Of a DNA stretch of 64,000 nt, positions 35,627 through 43,886 are shown in pieces (within the stretch, counting starts at the first letter, position 1; every line of letters starts with the position of its first letter). Position numbers and translations under genes: made by a program. The notes beneath the pieces are model-generated. The model was given only the letters and a program-made list of their open reading frames with translations. It ran no database searches and was not told the DNA's origin. This DNA is from Acidocella aquatica (GTDB lineage Bacteria; Pseudomonadota; Alphaproteobacteria; Acetobacterales; Acetobacteraceae). Location: the NCBI RefSeq assembly GCF_030160635.1, contig NZ_BSOS01000073.1:157495-221494 (forward strand). The letters run 5' to 3'.

Positions 35627-36145
35627 ATGTCAGCCACTTACCGGGAAGCCGTCGCCGTGTTCGATACTGCCGAGGCGCTCGACGCGGCGGTATTCGCGCT
35701 GGAGACGCATGGGTTTGACCGTGCCGCGTTCTCGCTGCTGGCCAGCGAGGAAGCGGTGGAGCAGAAGCTTGGCCACCGCTATCAGCTGGTCAAGGAAATG
35801 GAGGATAATCCGGCAGCCCCGCGCGATACGTTTTATTCGCGGATCTCCCGGCTGGAGGCAACCTATTTGCCGGCCCCTGCCCTGGCTGCCATCGGCGGCC
35901 TGATGTTTGCGGGCGCCACCGTGGCCTTGCCGGCCGTGATCGCGGCCGGCGGCGGATTTTTGCTCGGCGCCGCGATGGGCGGATTGATCCACCACCACCA
36001 TGCCGCGCGGGTGAAGGAGCAACTGGAACGCGGCGGGCTGGTGCTGTGGGTGGGCGTGCGCGACGCCGCCCAGGAAGAGAAGGCGCTGCAAATCCTGCGC
36101 GAGCATTCCGCCCATGATGTGCATGCGCATGAGGTACAGCTCTGA
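35627..36145 (+). CDS. Unknown protein with Gly-rich membrane hairpin
   Basis: A 172-residue protein. The N-terminal half (EAVAVFDTAEALDAAVFALETHGFDRAAFSLLA) and the C-terminal half (LERGGLVLWVGVRDAAQEEKALQIL) each resemble a small alpha/beta stress-protein fold of the YflT type. Between them are two hydrophobic Gly/Ala segments at about residues 88-120, ending in four His. Function is not known. The ATG has AGGAGA at 35612-35617. An upstream in-frame extension lies inside the Nramp-like gene and was rejected. Confidence 0.7.
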   Translation: MSATYREAVAVFDTAEALDAAVFALETHGFDRAAFSLLASEEAVEQKLGHRYQLVKEMEDNPAAPRDTFYSRISRLEATYLPAPALAAIGGLMFAGATVALPAVIAAGGGFLLGAAMGGLIHHHHAARVKEQLERGGLVLWVGVRDAAQEEKALQILREHSAHDVHAHEVQL

Positions 36146-36154
36146 GGCGGACGC

Positions 36155-37570
36155 ATGGAGTTGCTTGACGCACTGATGGCCGAGGATTTCCGCCGTGTCG
36201 CCGAGGCGCGGCATGCGGCGGGAAACCGGGTGCGGCTGCTGCGCGACGGGCCGGAGACGTTTGCCGCATGGCTGAGCGCGATCAATACGGCGAAGCGGTA
36301 TGTGTGGCTGGAGAACTACATCATCCAGGAAGATGCCACAGGGGCCACGTTCGCGCAGGCGCTGATCGCGGCGGCGGGGCGCGGGGTGGCGGTGCGGGTG
36401 CTGTATGACTGGCTGGGCTGCCTGCGCCGGACCAGCCCGAGCTTCTGGCAGAAGCTGCGCGCGGGCGGAGTCGAGGTGCGCGAATATAATCGGCCAAATG
36501 TGCTGCATCCGTTGCATTGGATCAGCCGGGACCATCGCAAGGTGCTCTGCGTGGATGGGGATAGCGCCTTTACCGGGGGCTTATGCATCGGTCAGGACTG
36601 GGCGGGGGATGCGGCGCGCAATATTGCGCCGTGGCGCGATACGGCGGTGGCGATCGAGGGTCCGGCTGTGCCGTATCTGGATGCCGCTTTCGTGGATAGC
36701 TGGGAGGCGGCCGGCGGGCTGCCGCAACGCGATATGGAGGTTGCGCCGGGCGCCCCTGTGCTGCCAGGGGACGTGGATGTCTCGGTGATCGCGGGGCGGC
36801 CGGATAGTCTGGGATTATACCGGCTGGAGCAGCTGATCGCGGAGATCGCGGAGCGCAGGCTCTGGCTGACGGATGGGTATTTTGTCGCCACCACCGCCTA
36901 TGTGCGCGCCCTGGCCGGGGCGGCGCGCGCGGGGGTGGATGTGCGGCTGCTGGTGCCCGGCTCCAGCGACTGGCCGCTGGTGGGCGCGCTCTCGAAATCA
37001 GCCTACCGCCCGCTGCTGCAGGCGGGGGTGCGGGTGTTTGAGTGGAACGGGCCGATGTTGCACGCCAAGACCGCCGTGGCGGATGGGTGCTGGAGCCGGA
37101 TCGGGTCGAGCAACTCCAATCTGGCGAGCTGGATCACCAACCGTGAGCTGGACGTGACCATAAAGGACCATGCGCTCGCAGGGCAGATGGAGGCGATGTA
37201 CGAGGCGGACATGACCAACGCGACCGAGGTGGTGCTGGCGCGCGGGCGCAGCGGGATACCAAGGCCGGTGGCGCCTGATGGCCATGCGCAGGAGCGCTCC
37301 CCCGCCAAGGCCGGGCGGCTGCTCTCGGGCGCTATCGGCCTTGGCAGCACGCTGAACGCCTCCTTCACCCGGCGGCGCCAGCTCGATCCCACGGAATCAC
37401 TGGTGGTGCTGGGCGGCGGGCTGGTGTTGCTCGTGTTCGGGGCCGTGGCGGTTTTTCTGCCGCGGGTGATCGCCTGGGCGGTTGCGGCCTTCGCGCTTTG
37501 GCCCGGCGTGGGGCTGGTGGTGCGGGGGTTGAGACTCTGGTGGGCGAGCCGGAATGACGCTGCCCGCTGA
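36155..37570 (+). CDS. Phospholipase D-family protein, cardiolipin synthase-like
   Basis: A 471-residue protein with two HKD motifs: HRKVLCVD (about residues 128-135) and HAKTAVAD (about residues 302-309). This is the pattern of ClsB/ClsC-type cardiolipin synthases, which transfer phosphatidyl groups between phospholipids. Two membrane helices near the C-terminus (about residues 415-465) follow a linker. It overlaps the next gene by 17 bases. With pgpA nearby it fits phospholipid remodelling, but other phospholipase D activities are possible. Confidence 0.85.
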   Translation: MELLDALMAEDFRRVAEARHAAGNRVRLLRDGPETFAAWLSAINTAKRYVWLENYIIQEDATGATFAQALIAAAGRGVAVRVLYDWLGCLRRTSPSFWQKLRAGGVEVREYNRPNVLHPLHWISRDHRKVLCVDGDSAFTGGLCIGQDWAGDAARNIAPWRDTAVAIEGPAVPYLDAAFVDSWEAAGGLPQRDMEVAPGAPVLPGDVDVSVIAGRPDSLGLYRLEQLIAEIAERRLWLTDGYFVATTAYVRALAGAARAGVDVRLLVPGSSDWPLVGALSKSAYRPLLQAGVRVFEWNGPMLHAKTAVADGCWSRIGSSNSNLASWITNRELDVTIKDHALAGQMEAMYEADMTNATEVVLARGRSGIPRPVAPDGHAQERSPAKAGRLLSGAIGLGSTLNASFTRRRQLDPTESLVVLGGGLVLLVFGAVAVFLPRVIAWAVAAFALWPGVGLVVRGLRLWWASRNDAAR

Positions 37571-38165
37571 GTTCAGGATCATCAGCTGGAATCTGCTGCA
37601 CTCAGTGGGGGCCGAGGCCTCGCATGTGCGGGCGCTGATCGAGCAGCACGACCCTGATTTATGTTTGATGCAGGAGGCGACGGCGGGGATCGACGATCTG
37701 CCGGAGCGGCTGGGCGGGCATTATGCACGCGTGGCGCTGCCGGGCCGCCACCACGGGCTGGCAGCCTGGAGCAAGCGCCCGTTTCATGCGCCGGCGGGGA
37801 GTTTGGCCTTGCAGCGCGGCATGGTGGTGCGGCGGGTATGCCAGATACTCGACCTCGGCGGTTTCAGCGTGGCGAATGTGCATCTATCGCACGGGCAGTT
37901 GCTCAACCGGCGGCAGTTGCGCCGGATTGCCAGTGTGCTGCCGCACCGGGCGGCGATTCTGGGCGACTGCAACCTGCTGGGCGCGCCGCTGCTGCCGGGC
38001 TTTGAGGATGTGGGCGCGCGGATCGCGACGCACCGGATGAGCGGGGTGGTGCCGCTGCGGCTGGACCGCTGCTTCGTGCGCGGGCTGAGCTGCGTCTCTG
38101 CCGAGGTGTTGGCGCAAGGCGCCTCCGACCACCGGCCACTGCTGGTTGTGCTGGCATCTGGTTGA
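37554..38165 (+). CDS. Endonuclease/exonuclease/phosphatase-family protein
   Basis: A 203-residue EEP fold protein: RIISWNLLH at the start (metal-binding Asn), LMQEA with the catalytic Glu near residue 40, LGDCNLL (Asp/Asn pair) and SDHRPLLVVL with the late Asp-His. The family covers DNA and RNA nucleases and phosphodiesterases of lipids, and several members are encoded next to cardiolipin synthases. Substrate unknown. Confidence 0.85.
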   Translation: MTLPAEFRIISWNLLHSVGAEASHVRALIEQHDPDLCLMQEATAGIDDLPERLGGHYARVALPGRHHGLAAWSKRPFHAPAGSLALQRGMVVRRVCQILDLGGFSVANVHLSHGQLLNRRQLRRIASVLPHRAAILGDCNLLGAPLLPGFEDVGARIATHRMSGVVPLRLDRCFVRGLSCVSAEVLAQGASDHRPLLVVLASG

Positions 38166-38193
38166 AGCCCCCCGGCATGAGCTACAAGCGCGT

Positions 38194-38772
38194 ATGAGTG
38201 ATGCGCGGCGGCCTAATCCGAGTAACGAGATCATGCGGCGCAAATGGGTAAGGCAGTTGCGCGATGCGCTGCTGCTGCCCCCTGCCCTGCTGTACGTGAT
38301 CATCGAGGAGATTTTCTGGAACGGGGCGACGGCGCTGCTGCGCCAGATTGCGCGGACCTGGCCGGTAAGGGCCTTGCAGAAGCAACTTATGGCACTGCCC
38401 GCCCCGGTTATTCTGCCGCTGTTTCTGGTACCCGAGATTTTAAGCCATATCGGCGGGTTCTGGGCGGCCTATCTGGTCACCCGCGGGGAGTGGGCGGCCG
38501 CGATGGTGGCTGGAATCGTGATTAAAGGCAGCGCCACGCTGATGGTGGTGTGGATCTACCAGAGCTGCGAACGCAAGCTGCTCTCCATCCGCTGGTTCGC
38601 GGTGGTTCACCGGCAGGCGCTGCGCGGGCGCGACTGGGTGCTGGAGAAGATACGGCCGGGCAAAGAGCTGGCACTGCGGCTGCTGCGCCGCAGCCGGGCG
38701 GGTATCATCAGGCGTTTTGCGGCGATCCGCCAGGTGCTGGCGGCGAGGCTGGGGTTCCGCCGGCGGAGCTGA
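38194..38772 (+). CDS. Unknown membrane protein with basic tail
   Basis: A 192-residue protein with two hydrophobic segments (about residues 65-90 and 105-130) and a strongly basic C-terminal third (Arg/Lys-rich, amphipathic). The start ATG at 38194 is preferred to earlier frames that run into the EEP gene; ATG 38233 is another option. It is 28 bases after the EEP gene and probably in the same transcript. No family recognised. Confidence 0.6.
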   Translation: MSDARRPNPSNEIMRRKWVRQLRDALLLPPALLYVIIEEIFWNGATALLRQIARTWPVRALQKQLMALPAPVILPLFLVPEILSHIGGFWAAYLVTRGEWAAAMVAGIVIKGSATLMVVWIYQSCERKLLSIRWFAVVHRQALRGRDWVLEKIRPGKELALRLLRRSRAGIIRRFAAIRQVLAARLGFRRRS

Positions 38773-38885
38773 GATTTGGTGCGCTAGATCAATATATAGA
38801 TGTTCACTATTCGCTGAGAAATGTGTAGACTTGCCCCTGAAAACAAAGAATGCGCCCGGACACCGGCGCGCAAAGGGGAAAAGTG

Positions 38886-40814
38886 ATGTCTGTGGCGATT
38901 GCGGCGGGGGAACTGCCCCCGGCTGATCAGGTGGCGCAATTCGGCGCCGCGGTGGCGAGTGGGAGACTGCGGCGCCGGGCGCAAATGGTCTATGCGCTGC
39001 TGGTGGGGCTGGGCGTGGCGCCGCTGGCGCTGCATCTCTCGGCCGGATGGCAGGCCGCGGGGCTTGGGGTGATCTGCCCCGGCGCCGGTTTCCTGGCCGA
39101 TGGCGGCTGGGCGGTGCTGCTGTTTCCCTTTGCCGTGGCGTTGATGTTCGCCGCCTTTGCCTCCTGGGTGCTAATGGCCAATGCCGTGGCACCGCTGGTG
39201 GTGTGGTTTGGCGGCGCGGCGCTGGCCGGTGGACTGGCAGGCGGGCATATTGCCCCTTGGGCCCCATGGGCAACGCTGTTGCTGACGGCGGGGTTCTTCG
39301 CGGGTTGCAGCTATTTGAGCCGTCGCACCATGGCGGGCGAGGCCGCACGGCGCGATGCGCGGGCGATTTATCTGCCGGCGGCCATGGCTGCGGTTGATGC
39401 GCGCGCGGTGGACGCCCCGGCGGCCGGTGAGCGGGAGATGAGCCCGGCGGACCTCGCCAGTTTGCGCTATGCGCTGGAGCGGGGATTACAGCCGGTGGAT
39501 GGCTTTGCCGGGTTCGACGTGATCGAGCAGTTCCAGACATCCTCGGTGCGCTACCAGATCGATTATCTGTTATGGGCGCTGCAACTTTCGCAATGTTATT
39601 ATACGCCGAATTTCCATGGGTATCTGAATCAGGCGCAGCGCAACCTGATCGGCAAGCTGACCGTGCCGATGGTGTGGAAGTGGTGGCGGTGGGAAAATCT
39701 GCTTGGCAATTTCAGCTTCAATCTGGACCCGATCGCCAAGGACAACATCATGTTCGGCGGCTTCTCCAGTAACCACATTGCACTTTATACAGCGCTGACC
39801 GGCGATGAACGGTATTTGGAGCCTGGCTCGCTGACCTTCCGCTGGAATGAAAGCATTGTGTTCAAACACGACTTGCGCACCGTGCTGGAAGCGGGGCGGA
39901 AAAATCAGCGCGAGGCGGTGTATGCGCCGCTGTATCCGTGCGAGCCGCGCCTGACCTATAGCGCGTGCAATTTATGGGGGCAGATGGCGCACCTGACCGC
40001 CGACCGGATCTTCGCGACAAATCATGCCCCCAAACTGCTGCATGATCTGAAACCGCTGCATATGTCGGAGATGATGGGTATTGACGGATCGCCCCATGCG
40101 GGGCGGATGACCGCGCTGGGGATCAGGATTCCGGTTTATACCTGCAACCATGTGGCGGCGATGTGGGGTTGGATGGCCTCGCCGTTTTTCCCCGACCTGA
40201 GCCGCCGCACCTGGGCGGCCTCGCGCGAGGAATGCGTGAGTTTTGGCGGCGATGGCGAAATTACGCTGGCGGCGGAAGCCTATGACCGGATTGATACCGG
40301 CAATTACAAAAAGAGCGAGGCGGGGCTGTATGCGCAATTTTTGATGCTCGCGCGCGAGCAGGGCGACCAGGAGGTGGCCGAGGCGATATTGCGCAAGCTG
40401 GATAAGGATTTCGGGCGCGTGGAACGCGATGGCGTGGTCTCCTACGCCAAGGCGTCCAACGTGAATAACGCGACCATTATCATGGGCCGGCTGCTGCGGC
40501 GCTTTGATATGCGCGGGCTGCTGCGCGATGGGCCGCCGCCGGGCGCGCTGAGCGGGCCAGTGCTGGCGGAAGCGAAATATCCTGATGTTCTGGTGGCAAA
40601 AGCGTATAGTGATGGCGAGGCGCTGGAGCTGGTACTGTATGCCGGCGGCGCGGCGGGGCCGCAGAAGCTGAAGCTGGGGCGGCTACGCCCGGGCCGGAGC
40701 TACGCGCTGGCGCCTGAAGGGTTGGTATTTTCCGCCGATGCGCAAGGCGGCGCCGAGATTGAGGTTATGCTCGAGGGCCGCACCCAAGTGAGCATTACGC
40801 CCGTGCGCGGGTGA
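38886..40814 (+). CDS. Membrane-anchored linalool dehydratase-isomerase (LDI)-like protein
   Basis: A 642-residue protein. Residues 1-150 hold about four membrane helices. From about 165 on is a domain resembling linalool dehydratase/isomerase: LDPIAKDNIMFGGFSSNH and LYTALTGDERYLEPG match the LDI barrel, and PCEPRLTYSACN (Cys352 and Cys361) keeps two cysteines at the same 9-residue spacing as the LDI active-site pair. Its substrate is unknown; a terpenoid or another lipid is possible. ATG 38886 has AAAGGGGAA 6 to 10 bases before it. Confidence 0.72.
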   Translation: MSVAIAAGELPPADQVAQFGAAVASGRLRRRAQMVYALLVGLGVAPLALHLSAGWQAAGLGVICPGAGFLADGGWAVLLFPFAVALMFAAFASWVLMANAVAPLVVWFGGAALAGGLAGGHIAPWAPWATLLLTAGFFAGCSYLSRRTMAGEAARRDARAIYLPAAMAAVDARAVDAPAAGEREMSPADLASLRYALERGLQPVDGFAGFDVIEQFQTSSVRYQIDYLLWALQLSQCYYTPNFHGYLNQAQRNLIGKLTVPMVWKWWRWENLLGNFSFNLDPIAKDNIMFGGFSSNHIALYTALTGDERYLEPGSLTFRWNESIVFKHDLRTVLEAGRKNQREAVYAPLYPCEPRLTYSACNLWGQMAHLTADRIFATNHAPKLLHDLKPLHMSEMMGIDGSPHAGRMTALGIRIPVYTCNHVAAMWGWMASPFFPDLSRRTWAASREECVSFGGDGEITLAAEAYDRIDTGNYKKSEAGLYAQFLMLAREQGDQEVAEAILRKLDKDFGRVERDGVVSYAKASNVNNATIIMGRLLRRFDMRGLLRDGPPPGALSGPVLAEAKYPDVLVAKAYSDGEALELVLYAGGAAGPQKLKLGRLRPGRSYALAPEGLVFSADAQGGAEIEVMLEGRTQVSITPVRG

Positions 40815-40827
40815 GAGGATTGTAGGC

Positions 40828-41142
40828 ATGGGCTGCTGTATTCTCGGAGCGATCATTTTCGGTTTTTTGATGCGGGCGGTGCGCGCGGTGCGCGGGCTGT
40901 TGGGTCTGGCGCCGGTGGCCGTAGAAAGGCCCAATGCCGCAATGTGGCGGTTGAACGCGGCTACACCCGAGCAGGCCAGCCTGACCTGGGCGCGGCCGCT
41001 GCGCGCGCAATTGGCGATGAGCGCGGTGATGATGCCGTTTTCACTCTACATCGCCTATTCGCTGCATGTGGCGCGGTTGATGCTGCAATTTGCTCTGCTG
41101 TCCGGCCTGCCGGTGAGCGCGCTGCTGCCTTACTGCCACTGA
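40828..41142 (+). CDS. Small putative membrane protein downstream of LDI-like gene
   Basis: A 104-residue protein with a Cys pair at the start (MGCCILGAIIFGFLMRA), a hydrophobic N-terminus and a second hydrophobic segment at about residues 66-98. GAGAGG lies upstream of the ATG, 13 bases after the previous stop. It may be a small partner of the LDI-like protein. No family is recognised, and it could still be spurious. Confidence 0.5.
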   Translation: MGCCILGAIIFGFLMRAVRAVRGLLGLAPVAVERPNAAMWRLNAATPEQASLTWARPLRAQLAMSAVMMPFSLYIAYSLHVARLMLQFALLSGLPVSALLPYCH

Positions 41143-41248
41143 AATTAACCGGCGCCGCGAGAGCGCGGGCGGGCATCGCTGATTTATGCCGCTATTGCGC
41201 TCGACTGCTTTTTTTTCCGTATTGCTTGATCGGGCGCCCGGCGAGGGC

Positions 41249-41638
41249 TCAGCTCTCACCACTGAGAAATTCCGCCAGGACGCCTGCGAGGAGCGAGAAA
41301 ATGATCGCCTTTTTGGGGTCACGGCGGACCAGATAGGCGGCTAGGCTCAGGGCTGTGCTGATTGTGACGTTAAACTGCGCCAGCCTCGCGCGCTCCCGGG
41401 CCTGGGCAGCACGCAGCGCGGCGCTGCCGATCAGTCCGCTGGCCGCGGCCAGCGCCAGCAGGGTGCCGCCGGTGATGAGACAGGCAACCGCAGGGGTAAA
41501 ATGCCCGCACAACCATATATAGGTGGCGGCGATGAAAAACCCGAGGGCCGCGAGTGCCAGCGCCAGAACGGCCACACCCATGGCCCCCCAAAGGGCCGAA
41601 GCCCTGGCATAGAAGCTCACATGCCGGGAGAGAGACAC
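41249..41638 (-). CDS. YqjE-like holin-fold membrane protein
   Basis: A 129-residue protein with two long hydrophobic helices (ALWGAMGVAVLALALAALGFFI and ACLITGGTLLALAAASGLIG), a pattern of the phage-holin-3-like YqjE family. GTG at 41638 with AGG 6 bases before it is preferred because the longer upstream frame runs into the next gene. It pairs with the DUF883-like gene, as yqjE pairs with yqjD in E. coli. This is a pattern match, not a firm family call. Confidence 0.6.
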   Translation of the reverse strand: MSLSRHVSFYARASALWGAMGVAVLALALAALGFFIAATYIWLCGHFTPAVACLITGGTLLALAAASGLIGSAALRAAQARERARLAQFNVTISTALSLAAYLVRRDPKKAIIFSLLAGVLAEFLSGES

Positions 41639-41645
41639 GGCGCGC

Positions 41646-41984
41646 CTAGCGATGGCGCAGCAAATTGGCCGCCAATAAGCCGATGCCAAAAGCGATGGCG
41701 ACGCTGGTGACGGGGCGCTCGGCGACTTCCTTCTCGAGCCGGGAGACCGCGCCCTTGCCGGCATCCTTAGCCTTGCCGCCAAAACTCTCCAGCTGGTGCT
41801 CAAGGGCCGCCAGCCGCGCCGCCACTTCCTCGCTGTGCAGATAGGTGTTGAAATGTTCCAGTGCCTCCGCGGGGTTGGCGCTGAGTTTGGTCTTCATTCC
41901 GGCCAGTTCGGCGCGGAAGCGGTTGAACTCCTGTTTCAGGAAATTGATCTCGGTGGCGTCGGTATCAGTATGGGGGCCGGTCAT
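41646..41984 (-). CDS. DUF883/YqjD-like membrane-anchored protein
   Basis: A 112-residue protein: an amphipathic coiled-coil N-terminal part (NFLKQEFNRFRAELAGMKTKL) and a C-terminal membrane helix with a basic end (SVAIAFGIGLLAANLLRHR). The layout matches ElaB/YqjD ribosome-anchoring proteins, which inhibit translation in stationary phase. It precedes the YqjE-like gene by 7 bases on the minus strand. Confidence 0.68.
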   Translation of the reverse strand: MTGPHTDTDATEINFLKQEFNRFRAELAGMKTKLSANPAEALEHFNTYLHSEEVAARLAALEHQLESFGGKAKDAGKGAVSRLEKEVAERPVTSVAIAFGIGLLAANLLRHR

Positions 41985-42033
41985 GCTCTGAACTCCTGAA
42001 GGGGCTGCTATAGCGCAACAGAGTATAAGCTTT

Positions 42034-42064
42034 TTGACACTAAACAGCTATCATTGCTTATCTT
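42034..42064 (+). promoter_or_regulatory. Candidate promoter of htrA operon
   Basis: TTGACA at 42034-42039 and TATCTT at 42059-42064 are separated by 19 bases, a slightly long but recognisable sigma-70 pair. Transcription would start about 85 bases before htrA. Confidence 0.4.
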
Positions 42065-42157
42065 ACACAATCTCATACTGAAACGGACAAGGGCCGGAGC
42101 TGGTGCCTGCTTGCTTGTCTTGCACCACGCGGGGGGCGGTGGCATGTCGCTTAGGGT

Positions 42158-43177
42158 ATGCAGCGATTCCTTGACCTGTTTATTGCCGGCCCGATTCTTT
42201 TTGTGGCGCTTTCGCTCGGGGCCGGCGGCCCGGCGGCGGCGGCGATGATGGGTGCGCCGGTCTCCCTGGCGCCGCTGGTGCGCGCGGTGGCGCCGGTTGT
42301 TGTTGGCATTACCGTAACACAAGCGCCCGGCACGCCGGCTAAATCCGGCCCGGCGGGCGGCGTTGCGGAGGCTGCCGGTTCGGGCTTCATCATCAGCCGG
42401 GATGGAATGATTGTCACCAACGACCATGTCATCGCCGGAGCGGCCCGGATTATGGTGACGCTAAACGACGGTGAGCAATTTCCGGCGAAACTGGCGGGGG
42501 CGGACGATCTGACCGATATCGCCATTATTAAAATTACGTCACCCCATCCGCTGCCCACGGCGGCCTGGGGCAACTCGGCCAACGCCCAGGTGGGCGACTG
42601 GGTGCTGGCGGCGGGCAACCCCTTCGCGCTGGGCAACTCGTTCACCCTGGGTATTATTTCCGCCGAAGGGCGCGATATCGGCGATGGGCCGTTCGACCAT
42701 TTTCTTCAGCTGGACGCGCCGATCAACCCCGGCAATTCGGGCGGCCCCGCGTTCAATATGGCGGGGGCGGTCATTGGTATAAATTCAGCCATCGTCTCGC
42801 CTTCCGGCGGTTCGGTGGGCATCGGCTTCGCCATTCCCAGCAACAGCGCGCGGCCCATCGTGATGGCGTTGATCGCGCATGGAGAGATCGCGCGCGGGTG
42901 GCTCGGCATCTCGGTTGCCGACCCGTCCAACGGCGCGGGCCAAGGGGCGCAGATTACCGGCGTGGAGCCCGGCGGCCCCGCCGCCAGGGCGGGTTTGACC
43001 GCCGCGGAGATCGTGATTTCAGTCAATGGCCAGCCGGTTGCGGGCGCCACCGCGCTGACACGGGCCATTGCCTCCATGGCGCCGGGGACTAAGGTGCGGC
43101 TTGGGGTTAGTGATAATCAACACATATTCGACCTGCCGGTAACAATCGACCGCAGGCCGGTACAATTGGGAGAATAG
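42158..43177 (+). CDS. Periplasmic HtrA/DegP-family serine protease
   Basis: A 339-residue protease with a signal peptide (residues 1-29, about AAA), trypsin-like S1C domain and one PDZ domain (about residues 240-330, RGWLGISVAD and AARAGLTAAEIVISVNG). The catalytic triad is visible: TNDHV, DLTDIAI and GNSGGPA. Degrades misfolded envelope proteins. A response regulator starts 2 bases after its stop, implying co-transcription with the two-component genes. Confidence 0.92.
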   Translation: MQRFLDLFIAGPILFVALSLGAGGPAAAAMMGAPVSLAPLVRAVAPVVVGITVTQAPGTPAKSGPAGGVAEAAGSGFIISRDGMIVTNDHVIAGAARIMVTLNDGEQFPAKLAGADDLTDIAIIKITSPHPLPTAAWGNSANAQVGDWVLAAGNPFALGNSFTLGIISAEGRDIGDGPFDHFLQLDAPINPGNSGGPAFNMAGAVIGINSAIVSPSGGSVGIGFAIPSNSARPIVMALIAHGEIARGWLGISVADPSNGAGQGAQITGVEPGGPAARAGLTAAEIVISVNGQPVAGATALTRAIASMAPGTKVRLGVSDNQHIFDLPVTIDRRPVQLGE

Positions 43178-43179
43178 CG

Positions 43180-43863
43180 ATGCGTATACTCGTCGTCGAA
43201 GACGATAAGGACGTTGCTGGATTTGTTTTGAAGGGCCTGCGCGAGGCGGGGCATACCGTGGAACATGCCGATAACGGGCGGGATGGGTTGTTCCTTGCCG
43301 CGTCGGAGAACTTTGACGCCATCATCCTGGACCGGATGCTGCCCGGCGGGATCGACGGGTTACGCCTGCTGGAGACATTGCGCGCGCAGGATAACGCGAC
43401 GCCGGTGCTCTTCCTCTCGGCGCTGAGCCAGGTGGATGACCGGGTGAAAGGGCTGAAGGCCGGTGGCGATGACTACCTGACCAAGCCTTTCGCCTTCGCC
43501 GAGCTGCTGGCCAGGGTGGAGGCGCTGACCCGGCGCGGCAAGAGCGACGGCCCGGCCACCAAGCTGACCGTGGGGGACCTGGAAATGGATTTACTCTCGC
43601 GCAGCGTGCGCCGGGGCACGCAGAAGATAGACCTGCAGCCGCGCGAATTCCGCCTGCTGGAATATCTGATGCGCCACGCCGGACAGGTGGTGACGCGCAC
43701 CATGCTGCTGGAGGGCGTGTGGGACTATCATTTCGACCCGCAGACCAATGTGATCGACGTGCATGTATCGCGCCTGCGCCAGAAGATCGACAAACCCTTC
43801 GAGCTGCCGCTGCTGCATACGGTGCGCAACGCCGGTTACATGCTGCGCGCGGAAGAGGTGTAA
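43180..43863 (+). CDS. OmpR-family response regulator
   Basis: A 227-residue regulator with a receiver domain (residues 1-115; phospho-acceptor Asp in AIILDRMLPGGIDGL, Lys in DYLTKPFAF) and a winged-helix DNA-binding domain (LTVGDLEMDLLSRSVRR to the end). Likely partner of the histidine kinase that starts 23 bases downstream. Target genes are unknown, though the htrA gene upstream is an obvious candidate. Confidence 0.93.
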   Translation: MRILVVEDDKDVAGFVLKGLREAGHTVEHADNGRDGLFLAASENFDAIILDRMLPGGIDGLRLLETLRAQDNATPVLFLSALSQVDDRVKGLKAGGDDYLTKPFAFAELLARVEALTRRGKSDGPATKLTVGDLEMDLLSRSVRRGTQKIDLQPREFRLLEYLMRHAGQVVTRTMLLEGVWDYHFDPQTNVIDVHVSRLRQKIDKPFELPLLHTVRNAGYMLRAEEV

Positions 43864-43886
43864 CGCGGCAACCAGCGGGATTTTAG

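Noticed and set aside
41639..41803. N-terminal extension of the YqjE-like gene
   Set aside because: It overlaps the DUF883-like gene out of frame and is Arg/Ser/Pro-rich; the GTG at 41638 has a suitable ribosome-binding site.
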